From the NCBI RefSeq assembly GCF_029852145.1, contig NC_079977.1:2976001-3040000 (forward strand): DNA of 64,000 nt, written 5' to 3'. The DNA comes from Microplitis mediator (Eukaryota > Arthropoda > Insecta > Hymenoptera > Braconidae). Positions 35,390 to 47,270 of this stretch are shown piece by piece; within the stretch, counting starts at the first letter, position 1; every line of letters begins with the position of its first letter. Below the pieces are notes generated by a model. The model ran no database searches, was not told where the DNA came from, and saw only the letters and a program-made list of their open reading frames with translations. The position numbers were made by a program, and so were the translations under genes.

Positions 35390-35456
35390 TAGTTAGTTAT
35401 AATATATACAGATCAGTGAGTGCTAGGTAGTAGCAGCGGGAGTAGTTCGGTGCTCG

Positions 35457-35470
35457 CCATTAGATGACGC
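35457..35470 (+). promoter_or_regulatory. Degenerate CTCF-like motif
   Basis: CCATTAGATGACGC; two mismatches to the CCACTAGATGGCGC seen in the other copies, in the left arm of the 35390-36412 element. Confidence 0.2.
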
Positions 35471-36316
35471 ACAGTCTACTGTGATGTCCCTTGTAAGAAA
35501 TAGACTAATAGAGCTGTTGTAATTCAAACTTGGACTCAGATATTTCCCTGTCCTCGATAGCCAACTTAGGACTAAATATCCCAAAGTAGAAGAATTTAAT
35601 AAATCACCCTTCGAAAATCACTGCCAAAGGATCATTAGATGCCGTAGAAAAATATTTGAAGATTACGAAAACAGCTCTTATAAATTAAGAGTTCTGGATA
35701 ATGCCGTACATTTTTATTTACAAAGTCAAAGTCGATCTCTTTATTAAAAGAAACGCTGTATCTGTAAGCGAAATCCAATAATGATTATTCAAAATGATAC
35801 CCGATAATCAAAACGATCAAAACCAAATGTGATGTTATAGTTTAGCATATGCTATAATACTACAGAAATCGTCGGGTTTAAGTTCAAAAGTCAAAAAATC
35901 CAATCGTTGAAAATGATTCATATAATGCAGCCAACTCGAATAATGTAATATTAATAAAACAGCATTTTTGTTATGCATAAAATCGTGCGAAATTCCTGTC
36001 TACGTGTCAGACCCAGTAGCCCTTAAACAGCGCGCACACAACAAAATTATGTTTAGTTTTATTCAGAGGCACATCTTCCGAAAATATATTATTTGTTTTT
36101 TTTTTTTTTCTACAAGTGACCATGCACTTGACTATGACTGATGGGTTTATTAATAAATAAATCATTTATGAAACTCATCAATATTCAACATTAATGTGAT
36201 GTTATAGTTTAGCATATGCTATAAGACTACTGAAACCGTCCGACTCAAGACAGTTCAACTTTGGAATATAACAGTTCTGAAATATGTATCTTACTAGGAA
36301 CATTACAAGCGGCCGA

Positions 36317-36330
36317 GCGCCACCTAGTGG
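36317..36330 (-). promoter_or_regulatory. CTCF-like core motif in repeat
   Basis: The minus strand reads CCACTAGGTGGCGC, matching the CTCF core CCASYAGRKGGCG in full. Same repeat context as 27993 and 47271. Confidence 0.4.
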
Positions 36331-36412
36331 CGAGCACCGAACTACTTCCGCTACTGCTCCCTTGCACTCACTGATCTGTATACTAACTAGCTACAAGTTA
36401 GCAGAGAAATCA

Positions 36413-36825
36413 GTGATGAGGGGAGGGGGTAAAATGGGCTCTAAAAATTTTTTATCAATTAAAATTTCCCAGGGCAAAATTTTTCTCTAGACATTTTTGC
36501 TAAGGAGCAAAATGGACTCAAGATTTATTAAAAAATTTAAAAATCTCAGATCAGTTATAAAATTTTCTATTTTTATAATTTATGTGAAAATTTTAATCAA
36601 ATAAATTTGTCGAAATTTTGTTTAATTATTTTTTATTTTCAGAGGATAAAATATGTGAAGTAACTGACCCAATTATTAGGACTTTGTGATCTAAAGGATT
36701 AAAGAAAAAAATTAAATTTGAGTTTTTTTTACATGAAAATTTTGTTAGGTGACTCATTTTGTGAGAGTAAAGAATAATTTTTTATGGGTGTGTTATATCG
36801 TTATCAAGTAGTTCGTGAAGTTCCC
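36413..36825 (+). repeat. GGGGTAAAATGGGC repeat fragment and AT-rich DNA
   Basis: Begins GAGGGGAGGGGGTAAAATGG and includes AAGGAGCAAAATGGACTC. Related to 23266 and loosely to the 8579 element. The right part is featureless. Confidence 0.4.
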
Positions 36826-37207
36826 TGATAAAACAACTGAATTCGATCTAATTAAACAGAATTAAATTTTTAATTCTATTTAATTCAAATAAATTCTGTT
36901 AATTCGGTACCTAAATTAAAAATGAATTCTGTCAAATTCGGCAGGAAAACCCGAATTTGTCCGAATTAAAACGAATTAAAATTATTCTCTTCGGTTTAAT
37001 TCTGATTAATTCGAAAATAATTCACCAATTTCTGGTTCTGAATCCGAATTAGAATGAATTAAAACGAATTTGAAATTTTTAAATCGGTTTTATTCTGTTT
37101 AATTCAAATTCAAATTTTCAATTCAGTTGAATTATGTTTTGCAGAATTCGACAGAATATAACAGAATTAAAATTTTTAATTCGCTCGAATTCAGTTGTTT
37201 AATCAGC
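36826..37207. repeat. GAATTAAATTC word array
   Basis: Ends TAAAACAACTGAATTCGA and TCGAATTCAGTTGTTTAA are inverses. Between them are more than a dozen both-strand variants of CGAATTAAAATTAATTCG. Confidence 0.7.
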
Positions 37208-37280
37208 GTTCATTAAGTAAAATAATGAAATTTAACAAATTATATTTCTAACAAATTCTCAGTACGAGTGATAAAAAAAA

Positions 37281-37481
37281 TGTACCTGAAGATCGGAACG
37301 TTTGTCGCGAATTGAAAATGAAAGAATCGAAATGAAAAGTAAAAAATCTACTGGATCTAGATTTCTGAAATGTTTCGCACATCAGCCAAAAATTGCAGCC
37401 TATCTTATTTACTTTTTAAGTAAAATTACGTTAATTTTTTTCATTTTCGTTGCACGAAAAACGTTCCGATCTTCAGGTACA
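37281..37481. mobile_element. 201-bp MITE with ~22-bp inverted ends
   Basis: Starts TGTACCTGAAGATCGGAACG and ends CGTTCCGATCTTCAGGTACA, perfect inverses. It sits between A-rich flanks. Short open frames on both strands lie within it and are not genes. Confidence 0.75.
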
Positions 37482-39100
37482 TAAAAAATGAACGAATTAA
37501 AAATTTTGGGGGTAACAGAAGATAAAAGTGTGATCGTAATTTTATAACAAACGTTGAGAGTGAGATGCTGAAAATATGTTTGGAGAGTTGGAGGTTAGAG
37601 TCGATAGAGGCACAATGACCTAAGTACATTGCCCTCTGCAAGACCTTCGTACTTTATTTCATTGTTTTGATGAAAATTTAATTCGCTATTTCTGCGGTTT
37701 GATAATTAAACTTTTTTTTTATGAATTAAAATTTTATCTCTTAATTAGAGTCAGTACTCAATATAAAACACATAAATAGGTATTAATTTTCGTAATTCAT
37801 ATATTAATATAAATGAATACTCTACTTTCTCCTCAAATAATAATAATAATTAATATCAACAGTTTAAATTAACATAAAAATGAGTTATGTTGTAAATAAT
37901 ATGTAATAGTTATAAATAGATAATTATTTAAAATTATCCCATAGTTTTATTTAAATAATTGACCGTCTATTTAAATATAACATAGTATTATTATATGAAT
38001 ATATTTCCTTATATTGATAGAAAATATATATATACATATATATATAAATAAGATTACATATCATAGTAAAGTATGAATGATAATAATGAAAATCACATCA
38101 CGTTTAAATTCCTTCAAATATATATGATATATATATGTATATATATATATATATATAAATATATGTATCGTGTAGATATATAGAAAAGACGCAATCATGA
38201 AGTAATAATCTTTACAACTGCGTAACTGCTTTCACCACATTTACGGAACGAACATCAATGTATATGTACTCTTATTTAATACTTATATATGTATATATAT
38301 GTGTATATGTATATGTATATATTGAAAAAAAAAATAACAAAAAATAATAATAAATGTTTTTTTTACCGTAATAGGTGAAAGTGCACAAGACAATTCGCAC
38401 TTACGAAAAAAAATATGTATATACATATATATATGTATATATTTGAAACACGACACTTTTATTTTTATCAGTACAAAATGTGTACATTTATTATTTTTTC
38501 TTGTCAACAGTGGTTGACACACAAGACCGGAGACCAGTTATACCTGTTTATATCATTTATTCTTAAATATTATCCATATTATGTTTTATATATAATTTTT
38601 ATATTTTTTTGTTATTGCCTTTCTTTATTACTATTATTATTTCTTATCTCATATCATGATTATCATTAGCTGTTAGAACGCAAAAAGTACTATATAATGC
38701 GATAGTAATCTTTCGACGTAATACTGCTATTTTCACAGATGGGTGCCACGACAATTTGACTAGTTTGTTGGGAACAAAAAAATTAAGATATGTTATCATG
38801 ATATATTTATTTACTTTTTTAAACTTACTTTAGTTTGCTTTTTTAACTTTCCCTTTGAAAATTGTCTGTCATATATTTTTTTTTACTTTAATTTGGAGAA
38901 ATTGAAATAATTTAGATCAAGATTTTAATTGACGTCAAATTTTGAACAGAAATTTTCGTTAAATTTATGAGATAAATATATAGACGGTCATTACAAAGGT
39001 AGTTAAATTTTCTAAAAAATTTGTAGATTGAAATTTACCGTAGAATCAGTTATTTAAAATTATTAAGAGTAAAAATAGTTTGATTGTATAACAGAAAAAA
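37482..39100. other. Intergenic DNA rich in (TA)n
   Basis: Several long TATA/ATATGTATAT tracts (38020-38160, 38285-38320, 38410-38445). Small frames rich in Ile/Tyr/His come from these tracts. No exon seen. Confidence 0.45.
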
Positions 39101-39520
39101 TAGTTAATTAATCAAACAGATTTGTTTTCAAATTTGGAATATAAAAACTTTGAATTACATGTCCTACCGGGGACACTACAAGTGGCTGGGCGCCATCTCG
39201 TGGCGAGCGCCGAACTATTCCCTCTACTGCTTTCTAAAATTTTATGTTTTTTTACACAAAAACATACGATATTGCTACAAAAAATTAACGCATGTCGCTT
39301 CAAAAAAATACATCTTACATTAAGAAATATAAATTTTTGAAACAAGTAAAAATTTTTCGTTTTAAGTGTAAAAATAAGACATGAGAAAAAGAATTTTGAC
39401 TCAAGATAAAAATTTCCAGATAATTGTTCATTAGTGAAGAAAATTTTTATTTTTCGAATCAGTCCAAAAAATTTCTTGATTCAAGTTAACGGTTTTTTCG
39501 GTATATTTTTTTAATGCGAA
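39101..39520 (+). repeat. Dispersed repeat with CTCF-like motif, plus TTGATTCAAG fragment
   Basis: Shares CGGGGACACTACAAGTGGCT, GGGCGCCATCT, GTGGCGAGC and CTACAAAAAATTAACGCAT with 47250-47420. The right part (39380-39500) carries TTGACTCAAGATA and TTGATTCAAGTTAAC, like the 25681 element. Confidence 0.55.
39190..39203 (-). promoter_or_regulatory. CTCF-like core motif in repeat
   Basis: The minus strand reads CCACGAGATGGCGC; one base differs from the main form (T to G), still compatible with CCACNAG. Confidence 0.35.
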
Positions 39521-39675
39521 TTTTTTCCAGACTTTAATTGACTATATCTCTGCAACTTATGATCCTAGACAATTTTTTAATAAGACCGAAATTGTAGGAA
39601 ATTAAATTTCCTTTTTCAAATACACCCATTATGTCAAATTATTTTGAGGCATCACCAAAAAATCACGTGGAAACT

Positions 39676-39878
39676 ATGATCCTGAAGTTAACAATTTACA
39701 ATTTTCGGATTATATTTTTTCAAAAAATAAATTAGAAAAAAAAATAAATAAAAAAATGCACATGCAGAAAATTAAAAAAACTACAAGTGTAATTTTTTAA
39801 AATAATTTTTTTTTTATAATTTGTCGTTTTTGAAAATTTCAAAAATTATTTGACGTATGCTGAGTTCACTATCATGTG
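39676..39878. repeat. MITE-like element, diverged copy
   Basis: Starts ATGATCCTGAAGTTAACA and ends TATGCTGAGTTCACTATCAT. Same interior phrases (ACAAGTGTAATTTTT) as 299-709. More decayed than the left-hand copies. Confidence 0.55.
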
Positions 39879-40845
39879 GAAACTTGAGACTCTTATAAAA
39901 ATTAATAAAATTTTTGTTAATTTAATGTGATGATTATTTAAGTAATTTTATATAAATTAAATTTATGAAAATAACAGTGGGAAGATAAAAATTCCGTGTA
40001 AATATTTCCAACAAAGTTGTAACCCCCCAGAGTGTTAAATGACTAAAATTAACTTTTTCTAAAAAAGATGGAAAAAAAAAACAACTCATTAAGTAGCCAT
40101 TTTAAAAATCCATCTGGAAATAATGATTACAATTACAATTACTTATATTTGTATAGCTCGTGTAAAAAATAATATTCAGTAAATAAATGTTTTGCTAAAA
40201 CATACAAAAGTTTAATCGCGTGACTAAAAGTCTTCCGGTTAAATACTTGTGTTCCTCGATTACTTTATATATTTATATATATAGGCAGTAAATACTTTTA
40301 TATATTCTCTCATTACATGAGAAAATAATTACATTCAAGTTTTTAATGTAGATAATAGTTTTCTGTGGTAATATACTGATGTATTAAGACGTAATATTGA
40401 TATTACGTATACTAATATACACATGTATAAATCTAAATATACATATATATGTATGTACAATTACTAGATGATATTTAATTCGATCAGTACATACGGAAAG
40501 AGAAAATAATCAGAGTATATTAAAACAACGACACTCTAAAACGTGGGAATAAACTTTCTAAAATTTACATCTTTTAATTGTTTTTATTTTTTTTTTATTT
40601 ATTATATCAATTCATAGCATCTATTAATTTGAAAATGACATCTGCAACCTAAAGTGAAAGATTTCTATGAAATAATTAAAAGAAATTTTGAATCCGCATG
40701 TGGATCAGCAGATTAACCGTAAAAATTGTTAAAAAATAACAAATTAAAGTTAAAATTGAACCATTTATTTTTAGACCCAAGCTGAGACTTCAGTAAAAAA
40801 TTATAAGAGAAAATTCATGAAAGGAAATTTTTTTTTATTTTTTAA
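39879..40845. other. Intergenic DNA
   Basis: No exon recognised; (TA)n near 40265-40285 and 40440-40455. Confidence 0.4.
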
Positions 40846-41750
40846 CAGGGTGGCCACAAAGAAATGATTTCAGAATTCCCTGATATTTCCCGGTTTTCCA
40901 GTAAAGTTTTTCACATTTTTCCCTTATTTAGAAATTTTTTTCGTATTATTTAGATATTCAAAGTTTTTATTATATTTTCATTTTTAATAATTAAATTTGA
41001 TAATTAAATCATAAGAGAAACCAGAAAAAAAGGGCAATAAAATAAATGAATATTGCCTACTTTTGATTATTCGATGTTAAAAATGTATAAGTTAAAATAT
41101 TTAATAAGAAATTTTATAATTTAAATAAATTCAAAATACACTGGTTACAAAAATTAAGGGATATTAAAAAAATTTCAAATTTTTTAGTAATTTTCAACAG
41201 TTTGTAACTCGAAGGAAAATGGTCGTACAATAAAAACAAAAAAGGCAAATTGTAGCTTCAAGTGTCTAGTTTTCTGAACTGGGTCTTTAAATTTTTTTAT
41301 TATGCACGGTTCCAGAGCAATAAAAAATCAATCATAATTATCGAAAAAAATTTATTGAAGCTCGAAGACCGTTTTTAAGACGAGCAAAAATTTGGTAAAT
41401 TTCTTTTTCGATAGTTTTCTTAGGATTACTCCGGAACCGCACATAATAAAAAAATATAAAGACCAGATTAGAAAACTAGTCACTTGAAGCTACAATTTGC
41501 CTTTTTTGTTTTTTTTCGTATGACCATTTTCCTTCGAGTTACAATCTGTTGAAAATCACTTTAAAATTTGAAATTTTTTTAATATCCCTTAATTTTTATA
41601 ACTAGTGTATAATTTAAAATTTCTTAAATTTTGAACTGTTACAATTTAACTCCCGGATACTTTTCAAAATTCCCTGACATTTCCATGATATTTCCCGGTT
41701 GCATTAAATTCCCTGATAATTTCCGATATTCCCGGTTCGTGGCCACCCTG
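40846..41750. mobile_element. CAGGGTGGCCAC-ended element (TTTAA duplication)
   Basis: Exact 12-base inverted ends CAGGGTGGCCAC, flanked by TTTAA on both sides (40841-40845 and 41751-41755). Sub-terminal TCCCTGATATTTCCCGGTT phrases also mirror each other. The centre is interrupted by a second element (41139-41607); without it, the host would be 436 bp. Superfamily not assignable without a transposase. Confidence 0.8.
41139..41607. mobile_element. Nested foldback MITE (TA duplication)
   Basis: Ends CACTGGTTACAAAAATTAAG and the inverse of CACTAGTTATAAAAATTAAG. Inverted arms extend about 200 bp and include ATGGTCGTACAATA and AAATTGTAGCTTCAAGTG. TA lies on both sides (41137-41138, 41608-41609), as in Tc1/mariner. 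The 43195-43692 insertion belongs to the same family. Confidence 0.85.
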
Positions 41751-41755
41751 TTTAA

Positions 41756-42948
41756 ATTCCCCACCCTCATAAAATTGGCAAAAATTTCGATAAAGTAACA
41801 AATGAAAGGAAATAAATCAAAACTTTTTTGTCAGTAATCATTGCGCCTTTTTACCTCAGGATCAATTTCTTCTAGTTTTCAATAAAATAATTCCGATAAC
41901 AAAACACGAGACAAAAATTTACTAAAAATTTCAAATCAGCCGCAATGTCAAGATCAACTTGCCCAATTTTTTTACAAACGGTAACCAAACGTAGAAATAA
42001 AAATTTTTCGCATCAAAAATTTTCCTCAAGTTTCTCTATACTCTCATGTGAACTTTTGAACCCATGGTATTTTTCAAAACAACTTTAGTTTAAGAAATTA
42101 AGACATTGTTGCAAAACTTGAGAAAGTTGCGATTTGAAAACTAATGCAATAGTCATATTTATATGAAATCTAAAAATAAATATACGACGATGGTATTAAG
42201 ATGCTGGACACTTGTAATATTAGTAAATAAATGTAGAAATAAAAATATTTGATATTAGATAGCATAAAAAAACACACATATATATATAGTGAAATCCGCG
42301 AGTTAAACTCGTATGTCGCGGTTGTGTCACGCGTACGGGATCTGGTTGTCCGGGGTCTTTTGTGGTTCACCACAAACGTTTCACAGATCCTCTAACTTAA
42401 GTCGTATTATATGACTAACGGTAAACAAGACGGTTGATGACATCCAGGTTTGCATGGAGACGCGATATTTTGAAATTTTTATTTTAAGGATTAAATGTAA
42501 AATGTAAAGTGAGTATTCAGTACTGAGCGCGAGGGGGCACAATATATATATACTATAGGATTAATTATTTTACCGAGCGGGATTAAACGCTCGTGGTTGT
42601 TAATTAATGGTAATTTATGTTATGAAGGTTGGTGTAACGACATGAGAGCTCGCTCAACTCACTTCGCACCGATGCTTGTCAGTGGTGAGTATATATATTG
42701 TAGGCTTCTGAAGAATAAGATCCAGCCACGACATAACGCGTCCCTTTAGTTTGATACTATCATCGGCAATTATCCTTTCCGCGCCAATTATTGCGGCTTC
42801 CTTATATCAATCACTGCTTATTCCATAGTTTCTCTTTTCTATTGTCATTTTTTTTATTATTATTAATATATTTACATAGAAAATACTCATTTATCTCATT
42901 AATTATACTAAAAGTTTCATTTTAATCAACTTGTAGCTTCCGTAGAAT
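41756..42948. other. Intergenic DNA
   Basis: No exon recognised. 42290-42400 is locally G+C-rich with a TTTGTGGTTCACCACAAA hairpin (42359-42376). Confidence 0.4.
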
Positions 42949-43094
42949 TGTCTAAATACCCGAAGACAAATTACCCGCAAACCAAAATACCCCCGACAAC
43001 CCGTCACATGGTGTGACGTTTTTTGGGACCAAGTCAATTCATCCCCGACAATATTTTGTCGTCGGGTGAATTGTTACGCAACCGAATTGTCGGA
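42949..43094. repeat. CCGACAA/TTGTCGG word cluster
   Basis: Both-strand variants of TACCCGAAGACAAATTACCC, CCCGACAA and TTGTCGTCGGGTGAATTGT, plus a GTCACATGGTGTGAC palindrome. Looks like a small or truncated word array next to copy 2 of the TATACACGG element. Confidence 0.45.
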
Positions 43095-44440
43095 TACAAG
43101 GAAAAAAATGATGCTAAAAATTTTAATAGTTTGTAGTTTATTTTTGACTTAAAATTAATATATTCGACACTAATATCAAACCAGGATCATTATACAGGAT
43201 TTTTTTTAATTGAAAATGGAGCTTGTAGGGAATTTATTCAAGTTTCTCAAACTGTCCTTCAAATTACTGTGCGATTATTGGTTGCTGAGATATCGATAGT
43301 TAAAGACAAAAGGATCCTTTTTCATTTGAAGGCTGATATCTCAGCAGCAAACTGTCGTACAGAGAAACAAAAACAAAGCAAATTGTAGCTGATTAAATTT
43401 CCTAAGCGAGCCATGAATTGGTTTTTTCGAAAAAAATTTTCCCGGCTCCGTAGACTTAAAAAACAAAACTAAAAAATTTGGAAAAATTTTGTCTCGACCT
43501 TTTTCTTATGATTCCGCAAAAATGGTGGCTCAAAAAATTATTTTTCTGAAAGATCTTTAAACTAGAGATTTCAAGCTTCAATTTGATTTTTTTATTTTTT
43601 CGATACGATCATTTTTCACGAAAATACAGCCTTCCAAAAATCACTAAAAAATTTATAAACTTTTCTTGTTCCTTTAATTTTTTGGATAAGTGTATATATT
43701 ACAAAATGGCTATTATTTATATTAAAATTTGATACACATAGAAGAGCAAAATTTGTAATTTCGTATATTAAAATTAATATGAAAAAGAATCGATAAATTG
43801 GTATCTAGTTATTTATTACTATTCAAATAAACATAGAAAAATTTAAAAAATTTACCACTTATTCGATTTATGTATATAATAAATTAATTTATAATAACGA
43901 ATAAATAACATTTTATATTAATTATTAGTCAATGAGATAGAATTTATAAAATAAGAGTTAAAAGTTTTCGGTATTTTTATGAGCAAAAAATCAGTATCTA
44001 GTATACTAATTTTTCATTTTATTATTTACCACTTATTCGATTTATGTATATTGTAAATTAATTTATAATGATGAATAGATGATATTTTAAGCTAATAATT
44101 GATCAGTGACATCGAATTTATAAAATAAAAGTTTGTAACTTTTGCAATTTTTCGGCTGGAAAAATCAGTATCTAAGATAGCAATTCTTAATTTTACCAAT
44201 CATTACTTTTTAATAGATGTATGCCATAAATTAATTAATTTTCACTAATAAGTCACGTATTTATATACCTAAAGGTAATAATATTTACTTACTTTTTGAA
44301 ATAATTGATAGTAGTTTTTCGGAATCTACAAAAATTAGTAAACTACTTTGCATTAAGTACATAATAGTACTAATTATTGATAACAGATTCCACTTTTTAC
44401 TATTATTTATTAATTTTTAATATTCTGTTTTTTCCGTGTA
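43095..44440. mobile_element. Word-array element, copy 2 (TATACACGGAAAAA ends)
   Basis: Collinear with 8126-9717 and highly similar over its whole length, apart from insertions private to each copy. The left end is decayed (ATACAAGGAAAAAAATGATG); the right end is intact (CTGTTTTTTCCGTGTA). Confidence 0.75.
43195..43692. mobile_element. TA-flanked insertion in copy 2
   Basis: Absent from copy 1, where the sequence reads straight through (ATTATATATTACAAAATG at 8218-8238). It begins CAGGATTTTTTTTAATTG and ends TTAATTTTTTGGATAAGTG, with TA on both sides. Its right half parallels the 41139-41607 element (ATTTTTCACGAAAATACAGC, TTGAAGCTT on the inverse strand). Confidence 0.7.
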
Positions 44441-45229
44441 AAAAGACGGCTTTTTTTTTTATGAAATTTTTTATGAACCGTCGTTTGAAAAATTAAAATT
44501 TACAGAACGAGCTTTCAAATTTATAGAAATATATCAAGAAATTTTTACTTTGAAAAATTTATCAAATTTATTTCGAAATTTTTAAAAAATTTGAAATTTT
44601 CGGTAAAAATATTGAAGATAATTTACAGCTGAGTAAAATAGATAAATATACGAGACATAAAATTTGAAATAAATAAATTTGAGTTATAGATTTAGATGAC
44701 AGGATATTTGATCCAAAGCTATTGTTTCTGAAACCACTTATGTCTTGATCGGATAATTTTCTCGTTAGCTATTGGCATATAGGATCGATTTCCTACAATA
44801 ATAAATACACATACACGTATATATTAATTCACAAGTCGTGGATTTAATCCACTGGTACCAACAACGGTTCTATTCTATAAGTTTTGTCAGAATGTAAAGA
44901 GAGAGCAAGAAGGAAAGATTTTCTCTCAACTCACGATCTTGGTACCTATACGAAAGCCCGTTACCGTGACACGCGTTCTCCACCATGCCACGACAAAGGC
45001 TCGTCCACTCGTTTACCATAATGTCACATTGTTCCCGTAGCGTATGTACTGTTTAGCTCAATACATACAACAGAGAAAGAACACACCCACGAACCCGTTT
45101 TGCTCCACATGGGGGACCACGAAGGCCACCCGTTAATAATAAATCATTAATATACTTACAACTAATATACTAAATTTATTTCAATTTCGTATCGAGCAAA
45201 TGAGTAGTAAAATAATAAAAGAAAAAAAT
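44441..45229. other. Intergenic DNA
   Basis: 44860-45140 is less AT-rich than its flanks. No exon or RNA could be recognised. Confidence 0.4.
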
Positions 45230-45371
45230 TATCACTCAAGTAAATTTTTTTTTGCTTCAAAAATAAAAAAGCTCAAAGATTTAAATGGGTAATCGATCGT
45301 AAGAAAACAGGAAGTTCCTCATCACCTTTGAAGTACAAAATAGATGCTAAAATTTAGAAAATCCAAAAATG

Positions 45372-46051
45372 CACGCCTCGAACGCTCATATTACAATAAA
45401 ATTAATTATTAATGATTTTTCTTTATTACAAAATTTTTTAATAAACATCTAGACATTCCTTATTTTTTTGTTTTTTAATTTAGTTAATTGGATAACAGTT
45501 GGCAAGTCGATTTGTCACACGATATAATAAAAAAAAAAAAAAAAAAAATTACTTGATGGTAAAGTGGAGCCTTATAATATCAGCAAAGTTTCATGATAAT
45601 CATGCCTACTTATATTTGTGGAGGAAAAATGGCGGATTAAGCATCAGTAAATATAATCAGTTTTCAGTTTTTAATTGATAATAAATGAACGAGAAGGATT
45701 ACAGTAGTAATATTTAAAAGGCTTCTATTCTACTAAAATCTGAAGCTATTGAAAAAAAATTGGACTGATTAATTGAGTTTTTCGAGAGATATCTTGCTCA
45801 CACACGGACATCCCAATTGACGTCCAACTAGTCTTATGTTAAATAATTTTTTTCTTATTATAGTGTAGCTTAATGAAATTTTTAATTAAATCCAAATTAT
45901 TCTTTAGAATTTTCTCTAGACATTGGTGTACTTTTTTTTCCACAGAGGTGATTTATGAAATTAGCAGAAATGATTAAAGGTAGGAAAATCCCGTTTTCAT
46001 GACAAGTCGATTATAGAGCACAACCTCTCCCGCTATCGCGTCCGAGGCGTG
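45372..46051. mobile_element. CACGCCTCGAACGC-ended insertion
   Basis: Ends CACGCCTCGAACGC and GCGTCCGAGGCGTG are inverses with one mismatch. The matching position in copy 1 (about 26870-26880) lacks the sequence. About 680 bp, no coding capacity; a target duplication of AAT is possible but not certain. Confidence 0.65.
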
Positions 46052-46232
46052 CAATATATTTGGTGACAATGTAATCCAGGCAGCATAGAAGATTGAGCTA
46101 AATACTTGTCATGTTCTAAAGATGAAATATCAATATTCGCATAAAATAATAGAGTTCATATACAGAAAATAAAGATTTTCAGAAAGTAAATAATTTTCTT
46201 CGCAAACAAAATCGTCAATTTCAAGATAGAAG

Positions 46233-46403
46233 TCAATCAGCCACAACCGAAGAATCTATCTTTGGCTTCCACATCAAGGTAATCAAGAGTAAGCTCTGTA
46301 GATTGTCGAATTCGTCACGATTCAGAAGGTTCACCAAGTCCACAAACGATTTCATAAAGCAGTTGCAGGGACCATACGTGCACTTGTCCAATATACAAAT
46401 AAT
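46233..46403 (-). CDS. Possible terminal exon, unrecognised cysteine-rich fragment
   Basis: Read on the minus strand, a 56-codon frame opens just after ATATGCAG and ends at TGA (46233-46235). It encodes DKCTYGPCNCFMKSF, then VDLVNLLNRDEFDNLQSLL and MWKPKIDSSVVAD. The balanced composition and acceptor-like site suggest a real exon or recent pseudo-exon, but no upstream exon was found and the other copy of the segment has no equivalent frame. Function unknown. Confidence 0.28.
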   Translation of the reverse strand: MICILDKCTYGPCNCFMKSFVDLVNLLNRDEFDNLQSLLLITLMWKPKIDSSVVAD

Positions 46404-46554
46404 CTGCATATTATAATAATTATTTACATGAAATTAATCGTAAGAACTCGAACATCTCATTGACATTTGACAGTAAAATATTTTATTTCTGTATATATAT
46501 AATGAAAATCATTTGATTCAATGTTATAGTATCTTTTTATTAATTTACCTACAG

Positions 46555-46705
46555 AGGAATTAACCACGAATGCCAAGTCTGGCACAATTTGAGAGAACAG
46601 AACAAAATTCAGCTGAGACCAAAACTAAAATTGGTTCTAGATAAACAAGGATATAATTCCTTCACCAACCATTACCATCATCGATATGCCCGGTACAACA
46701 TATGA
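46555..46705 (+). CDS. Possible terminal exon or gene fragment, unrecognised
   Basis: Follows TTACCTACAG. The frame reads GINHECQVWHNLREQNK and ends TNHYHHRYARYNI before TGA (46703-46705). It shares the YHHRY ending with the frame at 27449-27699 in the sister copy, while the upstream residues differ strongly. It overlaps, in opposite orientation, nothing else coding. It may be a decayed paralogue. Confidence 0.25.
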
Positions 46706-46773
46706 AAGTGCGCGAGACTTAACAGTATGTCGATGACAGAAAAAAAGTTTTAAAACGAAATTTAAAATTTATT

Positions 46774-46956
46774 ATGACCAATTTAAGTTGTTTCACTGAC
46801 ATAATACGAAACGGATACAATACCCTTGGGATGAAAAGTATTTTTCAACCTTTAGCTGATCGACTTATTGATAGAACAGTAAAATTTAAGCCATACTTTG
46901 TCTTGTCTTGGAAGATTATGGCGAACGACGAAGCGAGTGATAATAGCGAGTTGTGA
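46774..46956 (+). CDS. Weak small open frame, unrecognised
   Basis: A 60-codon ATG-started frame (MTNLSCFTDIIRNGYNTL... ending MANDEASDNSEL) in sequence absent from copy 1. Composition is plausible for coding, but there is no known family, splice support or duplicate. Could be chance. Confidence 0.15.
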   Translation: MTNLSCFTDIIRNGYNTLGMKSIFQPLADRLIDRTVKFKPYFVLSWKIMANDEASDNSEL

Positions 46957-47270
46957 ATCAACTATTTCCAGTTTGTTATTTTAACTGAGAAAGAAAGAAT
47001 GAGTCTGAAAACTGAGTTTTGGATTAAAGTCAAAATATTTGTTGAAATATGCGTTTAATATCTGAAACGTAATTTTCATTTTGAATTGCATTGCAATATT
47101 CAATGGAACATTATAAACCAAAATATAAGTCATATTACAATATGAAATGTATTACATACCATAAAACATTCTGTGGAAAATCTATAAATACTCAGCACAA
47201 AATTGTGTTCAAGTTTAGAATATAATACATCTGAAGTAAGTTTCTTATCAGGGACATCGCAAAAGGCTGG

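Larger units (their letters stand above)
35390..36412. mobile_element. Element with ~150-bp inverted ends carrying CTCF-like motifs
   Basis: Left arm: ATACAGATCAGTGAGTGCTA, AGTAGTTCGGTGCTCGCC. Right arm: GGCGAGCACCGAACTACTTC, TGCACTCACTGATCTGTATA. Internally, TTATAGTTTAGCATATGCTA occurs twice in direct orientation (35836, 36192). No intact coding frame. Confidence 0.65.

Noticed and set aside
38283..38669. Tyr/Ile/His-rich frames
   Set aside because: Translations of TA/ATATGTATAT tracts.
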